Below, in pieces: positions 11,774 to 23,067 of a stretch of DNA of 64,000 bases (position 1 is the first letter of the stretch; every line of letters starts with the position of its first letter). Origin of the DNA: Phoenix dactylifera (lineage: Eukaryota; Streptophyta; Magnoliopsida; Arecales; Arecaceae); the NCBI RefSeq assembly GCF_009389715.1, contig NW_024067738.1:124001-188000 (forward strand), given 5' to 3'. The notes below the pieces were generated by a model. That model did not search any database. It saw only the letters and a list, made by a program, of their open reading frames with translations, and was not told the DNA's origin. The translations under genes and the position numbers were made by a program.

Positions 11774-13008
11774 ACATTTTCCACAACTTAATTAGATTCG
11801 ACTCCTACAATGAACGAAATCATAAAAGAAGAGAAGAAAGGCTAGACCAAGATGACCACAATCAACACCACACAACAATTTGATCCTATTAGTCTTAGAA
11901 CGAAGTGAAGTTTAGTAGCTTCTTAAATCTAGTTGCATAGAGACTTATCAGGTTAAAAAAAATTCCTGAAATTCTCTCTAGATTAGACAGCTCCTAATCT
12001 CCCTTTCAGATTAAGCTTGAGCTTACCAGTTAAGTGATTCAGTAACCAGTGACCAGGAAAGTCCCGGGGTGTGCGGTGGTGCTAGAAGGGATACACCGAT
12101 ACCACAATACCCGTAACAGTTCTCACTGTTGTAAAACTTTCCTAGACATCACCAATTACTAAATTCTCACTGGAGTGGCTTTCAGCTGCTTCTTTCCAAG
12201 AGCCTAATTGAGCTCGAAAACCCTAAGGCCGACGTCTAATTTGATTTTAATTTAATTTGACTTAGGATAAGTATGCAAGGTGGTGATTTTTGGGCTAAGG
12301 ACAGGTAATGACTTCCCGACCTTATCTTTTTAATGGGTTTTGCCCTTAATTACTTTATGCAAATGCTTAATACTAAATGCAGCAAATAATCAATATTTTT
12401 TTTAAAGTTTATGCAATGTCATTAGGTTGTATTGATTAAATGAGCAAACAAATTTTTTTTCACTTTTACTTTTTTTTTAAAATTTTTTTTTTTAATTTTT
12501 TTTTAGCAATAACTTGAATGTAAACTAAACACAATCCTTATGCGTCAGTTAATCTCCGAATGCCCGTTGAATAAGCTCTGGAGATTACTCCGTGAGGAGT
12601 CCCAATAGAGGTATGATAACCTCGGGAAATTGCGCCTTATCAATTACTAGCAAAAATAATATAGATTTTTTTTTAAATTTTTAAATTTTTTTTTAAAATT
12701 TTTTTTGAATTTTTTTTAATATATTTTTTTAAATTTAAATTTAAATTTCAAATTTCGAATTTCAGAATTCAAATTTTGAATTTAAAGTTTTGAATTTTTG
12801 AATTTTGAAATATTTTTTATATTTTATTTTTATTTTTTTTTTTGAAATTTTTTTTCAAATTTTAAATTTCAGAATTTAATAACTACGAAATTATTAACTG
12901 AAAATAATCAAAATAATAAAAATAAAAACTTACTACCGGAGTGCGTTCACTCCGGGCATCCAAAATCCAATTTGATCTTCGTGATCGTTCTTGCTTCTCG
13001 ATTTGCCT
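11774..13008 (-). other. 5' leader of the Athila-type element
   Basis: No convincing ORF. Strongly AT-rich with long T/A runs (about 12400-12500 and 12660-12860). It lies between the primer-binding site and gag and would be the untranslated leader of the genomic RNA. Confidence 0.75.
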
Positions 13009-13025
13009 CCCCGGCAACGGCGCCA
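13009..13025 (-). other. tRNA-Asp primer-binding site
   Basis: The minus strand reads TGGCGCCGTTGCCGGGG, 6 nt inside the LTR boundary at 13032. It is the exact complement of the 3' end of plant tRNA-Asp (CCCCGGCAACGGCGCCA). tRNA-Asp priming is known for Athila elements. Confidence 0.9.
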
Positions 13026-13031
13026 AAATTC

Positions 13032-14854
13032 TGTTCGTCCTTTTCCTGTCTACCTAAAAATATGCTAGACAGATCGTTGTTAGAACCGACGAACAAAAGT
13101 TAAATTTAATTATACTCTTACCTTTCCTACTCGAAGAATAGTGGTTGTAAGAGGTCGATCCACAGGGAGGCGATTGGAGTTGCATAAAAATTAGAACATT
13201 CACTCGGATTTCAAAATCGATTTTTGAATAATAAAAGAAAAACATTATGTTGAAGATGTTGAATATTTTCTAGCCTACCGAAGAATTATTTTTTATTTGA
13301 AAATAATGAAAAGACAAATACTTGAAATAGAAGAGCATTTATAAATTCATGAAATATTTAATTATTCAAAGGAAAACTTTGACATGGATGAAAACAATGC
13401 TTAAGAAGATTGAAGCTTGGAACATAAATTGCATAAAGGAAAATTAGATGTATTGCATAAAAAGAAAAATTTAACGATTGCATAAAGAAAATAGAAATTT
13501 AACTAAACCTAGAACAAGGATTGCATGAAAGAAATTGATTGATTTCATAAAAAGAAATGATTATAAAAAGTAAAAAAAATTGAAGATGAAGCCTAATGCT
13601 TCTTTCTTCTGCAAATAATAAAATAAAATAAAAGAAAGTTTCTTTTATTTTCTCCCACGGTTAAACAACAACATAAACTAATACTTTTTTTTTCTTTCTT
13701 TCTTCCCCGAAAACAGAGGATTGCTCTGTTTTTTTCTTTTCTTCTCTTCTCCTTGGACCAGCCGACCACCTTCTCCTCCTTGGACCCGCCGGCCACCACC
13801 CTCCAGCCGAGCACGCCCCCGGCTCTTCTCGTTTTCCCCCTTCTTATAGATCGCCACGGCATGGAGAGGAGGAGAAACGGGCGCGGGATCTCGGGAGGTG
13901 GATCCGGATGAAGAGCGCCACGGGTGCTTGAATGCGGAGGAGGCTGGACCGGCCGGCGTGATCCGTGGATGCAGATGCTTGGGATTTCAAATCCGGAAGA
14001 GATGCGGAATCACCGGAAGCTCTGTGGACGCCGGATTGGAAACGGATATGGGATCCTTTCTTCTCCCTTGTTTCCGCACAGGATGAAGCTTTGGATCTTT
14101 GAAACGGGCGGCCGGAATCGGTGCTGGGAGGAGCATTCATGGCTTGGATTGGGGCGCTGGGACATTCACCGTGTGAAGAACGTGGGCTGCTGGGCGCGGA
14201 AGAAAGGAGACGCGGTGCGGGATCGATGGGTGCTGATCACGGATGGCTGGTCTTGGGGGATCCGATTGCTGGGAGGGGCGGATGCTTCACGGGCGGAAGA
14301 AGGGGTCTTGAATCCGGAAAGGGGAGACGCGTGCATGGGAGGCTTGATCACGGAGGAGGAACCGCGGAGGAGACGGGAGCGTTGTGATGCGTGCGGACGG
14401 CTGGGAGGATCTGGGAGCTTGGATCACGGTTCTGAGATGGGAGCTGGGAGACCAAGTTCCATCCAATTAGTTATGTAGAAGAAAATAATGTGATATGAAA
14501 TTTGGCTTGTAGACGGACGGACTAAGTTCGTCACGGATCATCTGTTCTGACTAGAGGTCAGTTGCAAGTCTTTCAAGTCATGGGTCACCCAGCACCTTAT
14601 AGTTATGACATAGCCAATTTAGATTTGCCCAAAAATTATTTTCCAAAAGCACAAAAGAATTGGATCCGATTCGGACCCGAACCCAACTCGGACCTGATTT
14701 GAAGTCAAATTTGTACTCAATGTGCATTTTATCTCTAATTTATACTAATCTATGTGAAATCCAAATATAATATTAATCTAGTGAATTTATTATTATCGGT
14801 TAACAATAACACTAATTTTAGTGACATGTAGGTCGCACTTTTGTGCTCTCATCA
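13032..14854 (-). repeat. 5' LTR of the Athila-type element
   Basis: 1823 bp, the same length as the partner LTR. Visible differences include gaaatcg/aaaatcg near 13210, CTATGG/CTGTGG near 14023 and CACGGG/CACAGG near 14078. Confidence 0.93.
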
Positions 14855-14859
14855 GCAAG

Positions 14860-16060
14860 CAGTTCGCCACCAACTTTATGGCCAGCCGAAGCCAGCGGCG
14901 AACGTCGGATTCCCTCCTGGACATCAAGCAGAAGGAGGGAGAATCCCTCAGAGAATACCTCGACCGTTTCATCGCCGCAACCTGAGAGGTTTGCGAGCTC
15001 GACCAGTCAATAGCCATGTCGGCACTGAAGACTGGGGCTCGATCCTACAGGCTCCTCTTCTCTATCGAGAAGAGCTTCCCTGCTGACTTCACCGAGATGT
15101 TGGCCCGAGCTCGGAAATATGTGAAGGCCGAAGAGGCCATCGCCTCCAGGCGAGGCGCGACCGAGCAGGCCTCGAAGAAGCAGAAGAAGCGCCGCGAGGA
15201 GCGTGGCCGCCCGAGAAGCCGGTCCCCCCACCCAGATAAGAATCTACCTCAGCTAAGGAGTCCGCCTCGACAGCGGGGACCACTTCGACGGAGGTCCCCA
15301 CCTCGGTCGAGATCCCACCTCGGTCGAGTTCCCCACCTCAGCCGAGATCTCCATCTCGGCCACGGATGCCCCAGGGGAAGTATGAGAACTACACTCCCAT
15401 CAATGCGCCCCGGGCCGAGATCCTAATAGAGATAGAAGGTCGGAACTTCTTCCGACCTCTACCCCTGATGCGGGACCAAGGATTCCGGCGCAATCCCTGG
15501 AAGTATTGCCGCTTCCACCGGGACCACGGCCATGACAAAGAGGACTGTTTCCATCTCGGAGATGAGATCGAGGCGCTCATCCGCCGTGGGGTACTCAACC
15601 GGTTTGTGCGGAATCGGCGTGAGGAAAGAAAGCCGGAGGAAAATGCTACACTGCCCGAGAATCCAAATGATAATAGGCCTATCGCCGGCACCATTAACAC
15701 TATTAGAGGAGGAAGCTCAACTGAAGAGCCAACCGAGGAGAGAACCCCTCCAAAGCGTCCGCGCACCTCCGAAGCCATCTTGTTGTCGGATAAGGATTTG
15801 GAAAGAGTTGAGACTCCTCATGATGACGCTGTGGTCATCTCCATAATTGTAAACAAGTTTGATGTAAAGCGCATCCTAGTTGATAATGGAAGCTCGGCAA
15901 ATATTTTGTATTATGGTGCCTTCCATAAGATGGGAATGACGGAAAGCCAGCTTCGGAGAATGAATGCTCCACTGGTTGGATTCACCGGAGACTCAGTCCC
16001 GGTTGAGGGCGAGATCAGCCTCCTTGTCACGGTCGGCCTCGCCCCTCGAGAAAGCACCGT
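14860..16060 (+). pseudogene. Gag (second part) and truncated protease of the outer element
   Basis: Continues the split gag: KQFATNFMASRSQRRTSDSL, then KQKEGESLREYLDRF, an in-frame TGA near 14983, then MSALKTGARSYRLLFSIEK. A basic linker follows and then a zinc-finger-like CRFHRDHGHDKEDCFHL (about 15507-15557). The aspartic protease segment ILVDNGSSANILYYGAF lies near 15870-15920. Homology stops at about 16060 (APRESTVR), where reverse transcriptase should follow; 116-bp tandem repeats take its place. Defective. Confidence 0.85.
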
Positions 16061-16070
16061 GAGGACGGAC

Positions 16071-16450
16071 AGCGAGCCCATGCTCCCTCAGCCTTGTGCT
16101 CGATTCCTCGACTAAGGTCGGGATGCCCCGCTGAGTCGACAGTGAGTCCAAACTCTCTTGACCTTGGGAAGCGTCACCAGGTCGACAGCGAGCCCAAGCA
16201 CCCTTGGCCTCGTGCTCGATTCCTCGACCAAGGTCGGGATGCCTCGCTGAGTCGACAGTGAGTCCAAACTTCCTCGACCTCGGGAAGCGTCATCGGGTCG
16301 ACAGCAAGCCCTAGCTCCCTTGGCCTCGTGCTCGATTCCTCGACTAAGGTCGGGATGCCCCGCTGAGTCGACAGTGAGTCCAAACTCCCTCGACCTCGGG
16401 AAGCATCACCAGGTCAACAGCGAGCCCAAGCTCCCTCGGCCTTAGGAAGA
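16071..16450. repeat. 116-bp tandem repeat at the point where pol is lost
   Basis: The landmark 'agc(g/a)agccc' occurs at 16071, 16187, 16303 and 16419, an exact 116-bp period with about 3.3 copies. Each unit contains 'ctcgattcctcgac(t/c)aaggtcggg' and 'gagtcgacagtgagtccaaac'. It directly abuts the truncated protease. Confidence 0.9.
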
Positions 16451-17490
16451 CCTCCAACAATGGGATAGTACCTACACGGCCCGCCGAGACATTCAACACC
16501 GAGGCAGTACCTACACGGACTCCCCTGGTGTGCGGGCGCGCCCAAAGCGAACTACAGGCCAAGGAATGCCCATAAAAGCCAACCGCAGGGCGAGGTCGCT
16601 TGCCTCAGCCTGAGATGCCCGGCTCCGATGGTGCGAAAGTTATAACCCTACCCAGCACCTATGTCATTGCATTTATTTGTTTACATTACAAAATGATCGA
16701 CGACACCCCGACCAAGCTCGGGATCCCCCTCGACCAAGGTCGGGATGCTCTCCTGAATCAACTGTAAGCCGAGGTCCTCTCGACCCCGCGCACCAGTCTG
16801 CAGCTCAATCTTTATTTATTCCGGATCCCTCTGAGCGAGGGCCCAGCCGACTTCTAACGTCAATTCAAGCCAAGACGGCCTGTAACGACAACTTCGAGCA
16901 TACTCTGGCCGAGCTCGGAAGTGCCGAATCACTGGATCTTGCTTGTTGATATTCCGACCGAGTTCGAAATCAAAGGACATGAAAGCCCCAACAATAGCCC
17001 GATCTCGGCCTACGATCTCTTCGGAGTCCAACTTCGAAGCTTTATCAAGCTTACCCTGAAAGCCGAGCCCAAGGACTTGGCAAAATTTTCCAGAGAACGA
17101 ACCTAAACGTCTAGCGGGACTCCTCCTGGGTCCAAGCTCAAAGACTTAGCGAGTTTTCCTAAAGTCTAAACCTAGAGCTAAACCTAACAACTTAGGGAAC
17201 GCTATCAGAGCCTAGGTCTAAGGACTTAGCCGAGCTCAAAGACTTAAAAGAATTCGCCGAGAAAAATCCAACTCAAGCAATCAGAATAAAGGCTTATCAA
17301 AATTAAAGCAAGCACAAGTAATGGAAGAAAAGAAGTTCTTCATTAACAAAAGTCCGAAGGCTAAGTACAAAATTAGGGTTCGGCCGTACAGTGATTTCGG
17401 AGGCCGACCTCATTTACAAAGAAGAAAAATGAAAAGAAGGAAAAAGGCTAAGTCCTAAGAGTAGTCGCAGCTTCGGCTTCGGCGCCGGCC
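16451..17490. other. Non-coding interior of the outer element
   Basis: GC-rich to mixed sequence with scattered 'cgaccaaggtcgggatg' echoes of the 116-bp repeat (about 16708-16760). Short open frames show no family signature. From about 17100 the text is rich in 'gacttagc' repeats. No gene supported. Confidence 0.6.
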
Positions 17491-17500
17491 TTAAGGTCGT

Positions 17501-19621
17501 TCACGACAACCACTTTGGGATTCTCGGCTGGATCCTCCCCGGGTTCTTCCGCCCGCCCGACTGCAATCGCAGAGGTCTCGGCCGGAATGTCGCCAGCAGT
17601 TTCGGGGGTGGCATCGGGCTCTCTTTACGAGCTCCCTCGGCGGAAGTCTCCCGAACGGCCTCCTCGGCTGTTTCGACCTCGGCCCCAACCGGGCCTTCAG
17701 TTCCGCCCTCATCCTCGTCGATCCTACCTCCGGGCTGGAGCGTGCTGAGGTCGAACTGAGGGCAGAGGCGCATCAGTTGCCTTCTGAAGTCTTCAAATCT
17801 GTGGATAAGCCCATCCACGGCCTCCTCCTTCAGCAACTCGCGGAACTCTTCCAACTCCCGGAAGAGTTGCACCGCATTTTGGGCCTGTTCCAGAGCCCTC
17901 TTCTCGCGAGCCTTGAGCTGTTCGGCCTTCAGCTAGACGCTCCTCGCCTCACACTCATGGCAGGTGATCGTGGAACGAGCTTTGGCCAGACGAGCCTCGG
18001 CGGCGCGCACCTCCGACCTGGTCAAAGCGTGCACACCCTTCTCCTCCTCAAGCTCCGCAGTCAAGGCCCGGAGCTCGGCTTCAGCGGCCTCCACCCTCGC
18101 AAGGAGTACCCTCTGCGAGACCTCGGACTCGCCAAGTCTCCGCTCGGTCTCCTCCTGCCTCTGCAGACATCTTTGGGCTCGGTCCCGGTAGTCTGCTGCC
18201 ACGAAGATCAGCATGTCGACCTCGTGGAGATGCTGCAAACAGAGCGAACAAAAAAGTGAGCTAAGGTTAAAAACCAAATACAAGAGTTAAAGCCAAAGGC
18301 AAACTTACCCGGACGGCGGAGCAGTAAGTCCCATCCACAAGACTGTTAAAGTCCGCGGACCGAAACTCTGCCTGGTCGGCCGGAAGCAGGGCGACCTGGA
18401 AGACCTGACGCGCTATTTCGGCGTCATGGAGGGCCGAGTCACCCTCAAAGACCACCCACTCGGGGCAGTGGGGCCTCCTCTCCTGCCGAGCTTCACCTCC
18501 CGAAGGACCCGGGAGACTCGGCCTCGCTGGGCTCGCCAAGGACGACCTCGGAGCCCCTTGGCCGCTCCCCTGCTCGGGGACCGAGCGCCGCAGCTGGACG
18601 GGCGACGACTGGGATGCTGGGAAATCGGAGCTGGACAGGCGGGGGCTGTAGGAGTCCCCGCAGAGCTTGAACTCCCACGGCCGATGCTCGGGACCTCCTT
18701 CCGAGTAGGCCTGGAGGACCCAGCTTTCGAGGCACCCGTTTCGACAGCCGCGCCTGCCAAAGATCTGGCTTTCTTCCTAGGCTCAGGTGGGACCCCGCCG
18801 GCCTCGGCCGCCCTCTTCCTGAATCGGGCGTAGAGATTCGCGTTACTAGTCACTATCTTTGGGACGTCTGAAAAGGCAAAAAAAAAGAGCCCAGGTGTCA
18901 GGAAAGAGGAGACGAGAAGGAAAAAGATAAAGCGAACAAGACGAGAAACGACAACCACCCTTACCTTGGGAGCGCGCCGCGCTCAAGCCGATATTGACCA
19001 AAGTATCCTCGCTCACGAGGTCATTCAAAAGAATATCTTCCTCGAGGCTGTAAAGAGCGACGAGGATCCCTTGCTCGTTCTCAGAAAGTATGGGGAGCTT
19101 GTTGACGGCCTTGAGCTGAGCCTGCCCCCACCTGGGGTCAAACCCCACGCACACTCAGAGGATAAAAAGAAAAACTTCTCCTTCCATCCGTGAATAGATG
19201 TAGGAGCACCTCGAAAGAGCGACCGACCACCCCGAAGGGCAAGGTAAAGCCACTTTCCGTCTCCCGGATTGGACTTCAGTAAGAAGCACTGTCGAAAGAC
19301 ATTGACCGAAGCCGGTACCCCGTGGAGAAGGCACAGGGACAAAAAACCGACAATGGTCCTCCACGCGTTCGGAACGAGCTGCGCTGGGACAAGATGATAA
19401 GTCGCCAGGAGCTCGTTCACGAACCCGTGTAAGGGGAACTACAGGCCGGCCCAGAGTGTCTCCGTGTACACTCCGATCCGACCTGGGGGAGGCCTCGTTA
19501 TCCGATCATCCGACCCTGCGGGTTTAAGACGAAACCCGCTTAGAGGAAAAAACCACTCCTCGGCCATTTCCAATTCCTCCGCACTCAAAGTGGACCCGAC
19601 TTCATCAGGACCATGACCCAT
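17501..19621 (-). pseudogene. Antisense gene of the Tat-like element, resembling the 'putative gypsy-type transposon' (Transposase_28) family
   Basis: ATG at 19621 (MGHGPDEVGS) starts a frame with ITRPPPGRIGVYTETLWAGL, an in-frame TAG at 19439, then FPLHGFVNELLATYHLVPAQ and LVPNAWRTIVGFLSLC, the pattern of plant proteins filed under Transposase_28. Exon 1 shifts frame near 19150 (into FDPRWGQAQLKAVNKLP) and ends at 18965 (CCCAAG|GTAAGG). Exon 2 is about 18867-18309, with acceptor TTTTCAG and donor CCGG|GTAAG. Exon 3 starts at 18232 after TTTGCAG and encodes a long coiled coil (RCLQRQEETERRLGESEVSQ onwards), crossed by a second TAG near 17933. Function unknown. Antisense ORFs in this position are known from Tat-lineage elements. 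Decayed by two stops and one frameshift. Confidence 0.7.
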
Positions 19622-19867
19622 CCCGGGAAGGAGATAGAGAAAAAGAAGAGGAGAAGGGAAAAAAGGGAAAAGCAAAAACCCTCCGAGCAGACGAGGGGGG
19701 AGGCACCTACTGAAATTTCTGCCGAAAATGTCAACGATTCGAAGGAGGGAAACCGGGACGATCGCTTGGAAACGCCTCGGAGTGCCGCCGGAAGGAACTA
19801 GAGAACAAGGAAAAAAGGAGCGACAGTAGCCGCGGCCAAACAAGAGCCTTCAGTGCCAGGACAAGGG

Positions 19868-19875
19868 TTTATATA
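19868..19875 (-). promoter_or_regulatory. TATA box of the antisense gene
   Basis: The minus strand reads GGTCTATATAAACCC. It lies about 250 bp upstream of the ATG at 19621, inside the retroelement and outside its LTR, so it suits an independent promoter for the antisense gene. Confidence 0.5.
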
Positions 19876-20204
19876 GACCTCTCCAACGGCCCAGATCGAT
19901 GAGGTCAAACTCCGCCTCCCGTCCAGATCGTACCATGTGTCGGCCCCGGAGACTGAGGCGGCATATCCGATTCAGATCGACGCTTCGAATACCGAATCAG
20001 GGTGGCGTCCCATCAGATCATGGAGCCTCATCATGAGCCCACGATGCGAGACCACCTCGAAGGGCGAAAAGGCGTCGCCCCGTCTCCTTTCATTAAAGAT
20101 GCCCCGAAGCGCGCGGGATGCCGGAATAATTTAAGGCTCTTTGGCCCCCACTAATGCAATAAAGGCAACTACTTCCACGCCCGAGCTCGCAAACAGCTCG
20201 AACT

Positions 20205-20221
20205 CGGAAGTCGGGGGGTAG
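20205..20221 (+). other. Polypurine tract of the outer element
   Basis: 'cggaagtcggggggtag' lies directly against the 3' LTR, as required for plus-strand priming. Confidence 0.65.
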
Positions 20222-21126
20222 TATTGGGGAAAAATAAATTGTTCCAAAACGCATGGGTGCATGACCATCACGTGTCAAAAGGCGCACGATCAGAGAGCGC
20301 CCGACTAGAAGACGTCCGACCAGGAGGCGCCCGACCAGGAGGCGCCCGACTAGAAGGCGCCCGACCTGGAAGCGTCTGACTTCAAGACAAGCGGCCGAGC
20401 TAGACATCTGGCTAGGCGCTCGATTCCAGGACGCCCGATCCAAGCACTCGACCTCAGCATTCTCGGCTTCGGAGATCGACCACACTATCCACCTACAGCT
20501 ATCACATCCTTCTGCAGCTCGACCAGGAACCATGCCCTGCCACTGCTATCAACAATTAATGCGCATGGCCTCCACCGTTCTCCGGCTCACTCAACAATTA
20601 ATGCGCATGGCCTCCACTGATCTCTGGCTTACTCAACAATTAATGCGCATGGCCTCCACTGATCTCCGGTTCACTCAATAATCAATGCGCGAGCTATCTA
20701 CGGATCTCAAACCTTCCACGGCAGATAGTTGAGCTACTCCGCCACGTCCGATCAACCACGACGACTCACTGACTCCGGCCTGATCTCCCACGATGATGTA
20801 TTAACTCACACGATCGTGCTCAATCATGACGGTAACCCGTTTGCCCCATCACATCGCAGGTAATCCTGTACCCCTCTATAAAAGAGGAACCCCTCCATCT
20901 TAGAAAGGGTTGGACACTGAAACTCCAAAGATACACTTTCTCGTCCCTCATACATTTGCCCCCTCTGACTTAGGCATCGGAGGGCCAGCGCCGGAAACCC
21001 CAGCCACCGGCTTTTTTGCAGGACCCCGGAGGACGCCACCCGCCGACGGACCGCCACCCGCCATTCCTACACCGGAGCTCCTCCTGCTCAGCCGACGGCC
21101 ACCCTCGGGTCCAATTTTCAGCAACA
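20222..21126 (+). repeat. 3' LTR of the outer Tat-like element
   Basis: Homologous along its length to 1268-2156. It starts TATTGGGG (first G of TG mutated) and ends CAGCAACA. It has an extra 15-16 bp GGCGCCCGAC-type unit and its own copy of the 42-bp repeat from 20550. LTR divergence is clearly greater than for the nested Athila element, so this element is older. Confidence 0.9.
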
Positions 21127-22029
21127 CATATGAATCTCATTCTCTGCCATTCTATGCCGCTCCTCTCTCGCCTCTCTCTATTTTTTCCTTCGTAGACATA
21201 GCTACCAACCTCCCTGAGGTCCATCGTGCCGATATTATGATATGATTTTTGACTGCTAAACCATATTTTGATTTTAAAAATATCTAAGCCATACCCTATA
21301 GTGGTTCCCATCCTTAATTTAAAACCATTATTGGGGGGCTATCGATTCCCGTCCTCCGCCGCCTTGGTGCAGTCCCACTCCACCAAATAACCCATGTAGC
21401 TCCAACCAAACTTAAGCTATGAGATAGGATGAAATAAGGTTTTATCTCTTTATTAAGAATATAATTAGTATTTTACATAAGTTTTACAGAAGATATCCAA
21501 CCAAACATAAGCCACCGTAGAAAAGTAGATAGTACTTTATTAATTAATTTCGGTTTGGTGGAATAGCACTTGTAGTGGGATAATCATGGTTTCTCACTTA
21601 TTTATATCGAATGTATTTTTTTTTAATTTTCTTTTATTTTTGATTTTAGTGCAGGAAGTGGATTGGTTTTGAAGCTAAGTGGACCGTCGAAGGCGTTGAT
21701 GCAGCCAGGTACTGGTCATGCCAAATGCATAGTCATGATCTATGCACATAGCACATCCGAAAGCAAGCTTTTAAGTAATCTCAATGGATGGTCCAAGGGC
21801 CTAAGCTGCATAGGGTCATCAAAATGGTCCCATGCATGATAGATGCACCCAACTTGTCCTTTGACGTAAGAGCATCATCAATGAGAAAGGCATGGCTGTT
21901 TATTTCCAATGCACCTTCTTGTTTCTCTGGCTTTGGTTTGGTATAATGGCATTGTCAATAGGAAAAACAAGCATACCATGCAAAAACAAAAAACGAAGCA
22001 AGGAAGCCAACCATTTGTTCGTCCGTACA

Positions 22030-22060
<31 letters not shown>

Positions 22061-22188
22061 CGACAAGATACAGCTATTGTAACAGCAATGAAGAATTTTG
22101 TCCGCCTCGGTTGATGGATGGAGAGCCCTGCAATATGCTCTCACACGAGAAATTATATCCAGCACAATATACACTATATAGCCATGCG
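21127..22188. other. Unrecognised intergenic DNA with an AAT microsatellite
   Basis: No gene supported. Short open frames (for example 21128-21245 on +) have no signature. An (AAT)n run of about nine units lies at 22030-22058. The segment does not continue the OMT intron seen left of the outer element. Confidence 0.6.
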
Positions 22189-23059
22189 CAGGAACGGCTC
22201 AATGCATTTAGGGGCTTAAGGCGAACTTTAAAAAAAAAAATTATTTTTTAAAAAATATAAAAAAAATTAATAAGTGCAAAATATTTTTAAAAATTATTTA
22301 AAAATAATTAGTCTAGCTTTTTAAAATATAAAATTACTAAATAAACTTTTGTATTCAAGATTCATTAAAATACTATTTTCGATCGATAATATAGCTAATT
22401 CATTTAATCTTTTTTGTGACATAGTTGATCGCAAATAAGATTTTATCAACTTTAATTTTGAAAAAAAATTTCAGCAAAAGCAACTGTTATTAGTATTATT
22501 ACAACTATATGTCTCCAAAACCTAACAACATTTTTATCAAAAAATCTTATAACCATATTGTATCATCCCCGATATGTAAATCCATCTATAGTGCACCAAT
22601 CTACCATCTATTAGCACTATATGCAAATTTTTTTACCTGACCATCTCAAGTAGCATCTCTAAACAAATCCATGGAGGCATGTAGTTGTCTAGGATTTACA
22701 TGCATGACGTAGCACCCCAACCATGCTCCTAACATCCAGCAATAATGTTCCACCAAGTGCATAGCATATCGTGAAAAGGCAATATTATACGAGATCCCTT
22801 TATCATTTATGGATTCAAATCATGTTCATTGGAAACCAAGTTGACACGTTAGGATCCACCTAAATACAGCATCATTTATAATTTCCCACACCAAAGATTA
22901 TACGTATCTCTCGCTGCTTCCGCTTAGCGTTAGAATTTGGCATTCGGATGGCGGTCGAATCCAATGGCAAGAGTGATTCTCTACAGTAAAAAGTAATGTA
23001 GGGGCCTTTTTTTGGGCCGGGGCCTTAGACGACCGCCTCAATCGCTTGGGCTGGCCCTG
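22189..23059 (-). mobile_element. hAT DNA transposon remnant with transposase C-terminus
   Basis: 871 bp, starting CAGGAACGGCTC and ending (reverse complement) CAGGGCCAGCCC. The 8-bp flanks are GCCATGCG (22181-22188) and GCCATGTG (23060-23067), 7 of 8 identical, the hAT duplication length. On the minus strand around 22320-22480 the frame reads KLIKSYLRSTMSQKRLNELA, then ILSIENSILMNLEYKSLF and a stop, matching the hAT dimerisation domain (the conserved RL..LAILSIE block). The rest of the transposase is gone. Confidence 0.8.
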
Positions 23060-23067
23060 GCCATGTG

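Larger units (their letters stand above)
2964..14854 (-). mobile_element. Athila-type Ty3/gypsy LTR retrotransposon, nearly intact, nested in the gag of the outer element
   Basis: An 11.9-kb element on the minus strand with LTRs of 1823 bp each (2964-4786 and 13032-14854) that differ at only about 15-20 positions by eye. The target duplication GCAAG is perfect (2959-2963 and 14855-14859). The order in its own sense is 5' LTR, tRNA-Asp primer-binding site, AT-rich leader, gag (337 aa), pol-type ORF (1511 codons) with protease, reverse transcriptase, RNase H and integrase, non-coding tail, polypurine tract, 3' LTR. Athila lineage is inferred from the primer, long LTRs and gag style. No env-like ORF was found. 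High LTR identity means a recent insertion. Confidence 0.93.
1268..21126 (+). mobile_element. Tat-lineage-like non-autonomous Ty3/gypsy LTR retrotransposon (outer element of a nest)
   Basis: Two similar LTRs (889 and 905 bp) flank a primer-binding-like site, gag, a partial protease, non-coding DNA with 116-bp tandem repeats, an antisense gene and a polypurine tract. No reverse transcriptase, RNase H or integrase of its own is present. The flanking pentamers are CACAT (1263-1267) and CATAT (21127-21131), a target duplication with one mismatch. Without the nested Athila element the copy would be about 7.96 kb. Tat lineage is inferred from the gag zinc-finger/protease style (DNGSSANILY) and the antisense gene between gag-pol and the 3' LTR. 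It depends on another element for replication, if it was ever mobile in this form. Confidence 0.85.

Noticed and set aside
13009-13025. Sequence identical to a tRNA-Asp 3' end, as a possible tRNA gene
   Set aside because: Only the last 17 bases match and they sit at the LTR boundary, so it is a primer-binding site. The same holds at 29049.
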